A stretch of 6,375 nucleotides of DNA from CAZAMT01 sp964486145 (GTDB lineage: Bacteria; Bacteroidota; Bacteroidia; Bacteroidales; JAAAOM01): positions 1 through 6,375 of the forward strand of contig CAZAMT010000243.1 of NCBI GenBank assembly GCA_964486145.1, in the 5' to 3' direction. The notes beneath the pieces are model-generated. The model was not told the origin of the DNA and did no database searches. It saw nothing but the letters and a program-made list of their open reading frames with translations. Position numbers and translations under genes: made by a program. Shown here in pieces: positions 6,092 to 6,375 of the stretch; position 1 is the stretch's first letter; each line of letters opens with the position of its first letter.

Positions 6092-6329
6092 TAATTTTCA
6101 GATAATCACCTGATGTTTCTCCTTTCGTCCACAGTTGATTGCGCGATGTACTCCAAAAAGTAGCAAAACCGGTTTCGATGGCTTTATGCAGCGCTTCTTC
6201 GTTTACCGAGGCCAGCATTAAAATCCGTCCGGTTTTCGATTCCTGAACTACCACAGGCAACATCCCGCCCCGCTTTTCAAATTGGGGCTTTAACCCGGTT
6301 TTCTCCTCTATATCATTTATTGTTTTCAT
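6081..6329 (-). CDS. hisI: HisI-like (phosphoribosyl-AMP cyclohydrolase) fragment lacking the catalytic C-terminus
   Basis: The 82 residues clearly match the N-terminal two thirds of HisI: GLKPQFEKRGGMLPVVVQES (12-31), ILMLASVNEEAL (36-47), ATFWSTSRNQLWTKGETSG (56-74). HisI normally runs to about 105-135 residues and continues with a DCDxD motif (Mg2+) and CHTGxxSC-type cysteines (Zn2+). None is present here, and I found no remnant in the other two frames of the next 100 bp. The protein should not open the phosphoribosyl-AMP ring in histidine synthesis. ATG 6329 is preferred over an upstream TTG at 6350 because the family match begins there. The last 11 bp overlap the ZIP start, so it may serve as a translation-coupling leader, a repurposed paralog or a decaying gene. 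HisI paralogs have been reported near zinc-regulated genes, which fits this operon. Confidence 0.75.
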   Translation of the reverse strand: MKTINDIEEKTGLKPQFEKRGGMLPVVVQESKTGRILMLASVNEEALHKAIETGFATFWSTSRNQLWTKGETSGDYLKINDE

Positions 6330-6353
6330 CTGTTTAAAATTTGTGACCAAACC

Positions 6354-6374
6354 TGAAATTTGGCACTCATTTCA
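6354..6374. promoter_or_regulatory. Inverted repeat upstream of the metal operon, possible operator
   Basis: TGAAAT-N9-ATTTCA is a perfect 6-bp inverted repeat 25-45 bp upstream of the HisI-like ATG. Fur-family regulators, including Zur, bind AT-rich dyads often containing GAAAT/ATTTC ends, so a metalloregulator site is plausible. The spacing is not that of the known gammaproteobacterial Zur box, and the window ends here, so flanking symmetry and the promoter cannot be judged. Confidence 0.3.
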
Positions 6375-6375
6375 A

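Noticed and set aside
6330..6350. TTG start at 6350 extending the HisI-like protein by seven residues
   Set aside because: ATG 6329 is available, the family match starts there, and the added residues show no conservation pattern.

Overview
The window looks like Bacteroidota chromosomal DNA. It is AT-rich, every gene lies on the minus strand, starts lack clear Shine-Dalgarno sites, and a good Bacteroidota-type -7 element (TAnnTTTG) precedes one gene. The protein families also fit marine or anaerobic Bacteroidales-like organisms. The lineage is an inference from style and content; no marker gene is present. Reading in the direction of transcription (high to low coordinates), there are two blocks.

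Block 1 (about 6374 to 2986) is a tightly packed five-gene operon that looks like metal (probably zinc) acquisition. It holds a HisI-like fragment, a ZIP-family metal transporter, a LolD/MacB-type ABC ATPase, an FtsX/MacB-type permease with a large His/Asp/Glu-rich extracytoplasmic insert, and a small exported OB-fold-like (DUF3299-like) protein with a CxxC motif. Neighbours overlap by 11, 1 and 4 bp or are 6 bp apart, so translation is probably coupled. The first two genes are odd. The HisI-like protein stops before all the metal-binding and catalytic residues of the family, and the ZIP protein stops before its last two membrane segments. Each shortened end sits exactly at the start of the next gene. 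A 21-bp inverted repeat upstream of the operon is a candidate operator for a metalloregulator.

Between the blocks is a gap of about 660 bp (2329-2985). It carries a dispersed-repeat-like element, a probable intrinsic terminator for block 1, and a possible promoter and leader for block 2.

Block 2 (2328 to 1) is a tandem duplication of a two-gene module: a RIC/YtfE/ScdA-like hemerythrin protein followed by a LuxR-type regulator. The second copy's regulator runs off the left edge. Both RIC-like proteins have lost the Cys-Cys pair of the ScdA_N domain and one of the expected di-iron ligands. The complete regulator has a receiver-like domain without the acidic pair, plus a CPC motif. I infer that the module senses nitric oxide, oxygen or redox state through a di-iron protein paired with an unorthodox LuxR regulator, rather than repairing iron-sulfur clusters like classical RIC. 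This is the most system-like and least explained part of the window.
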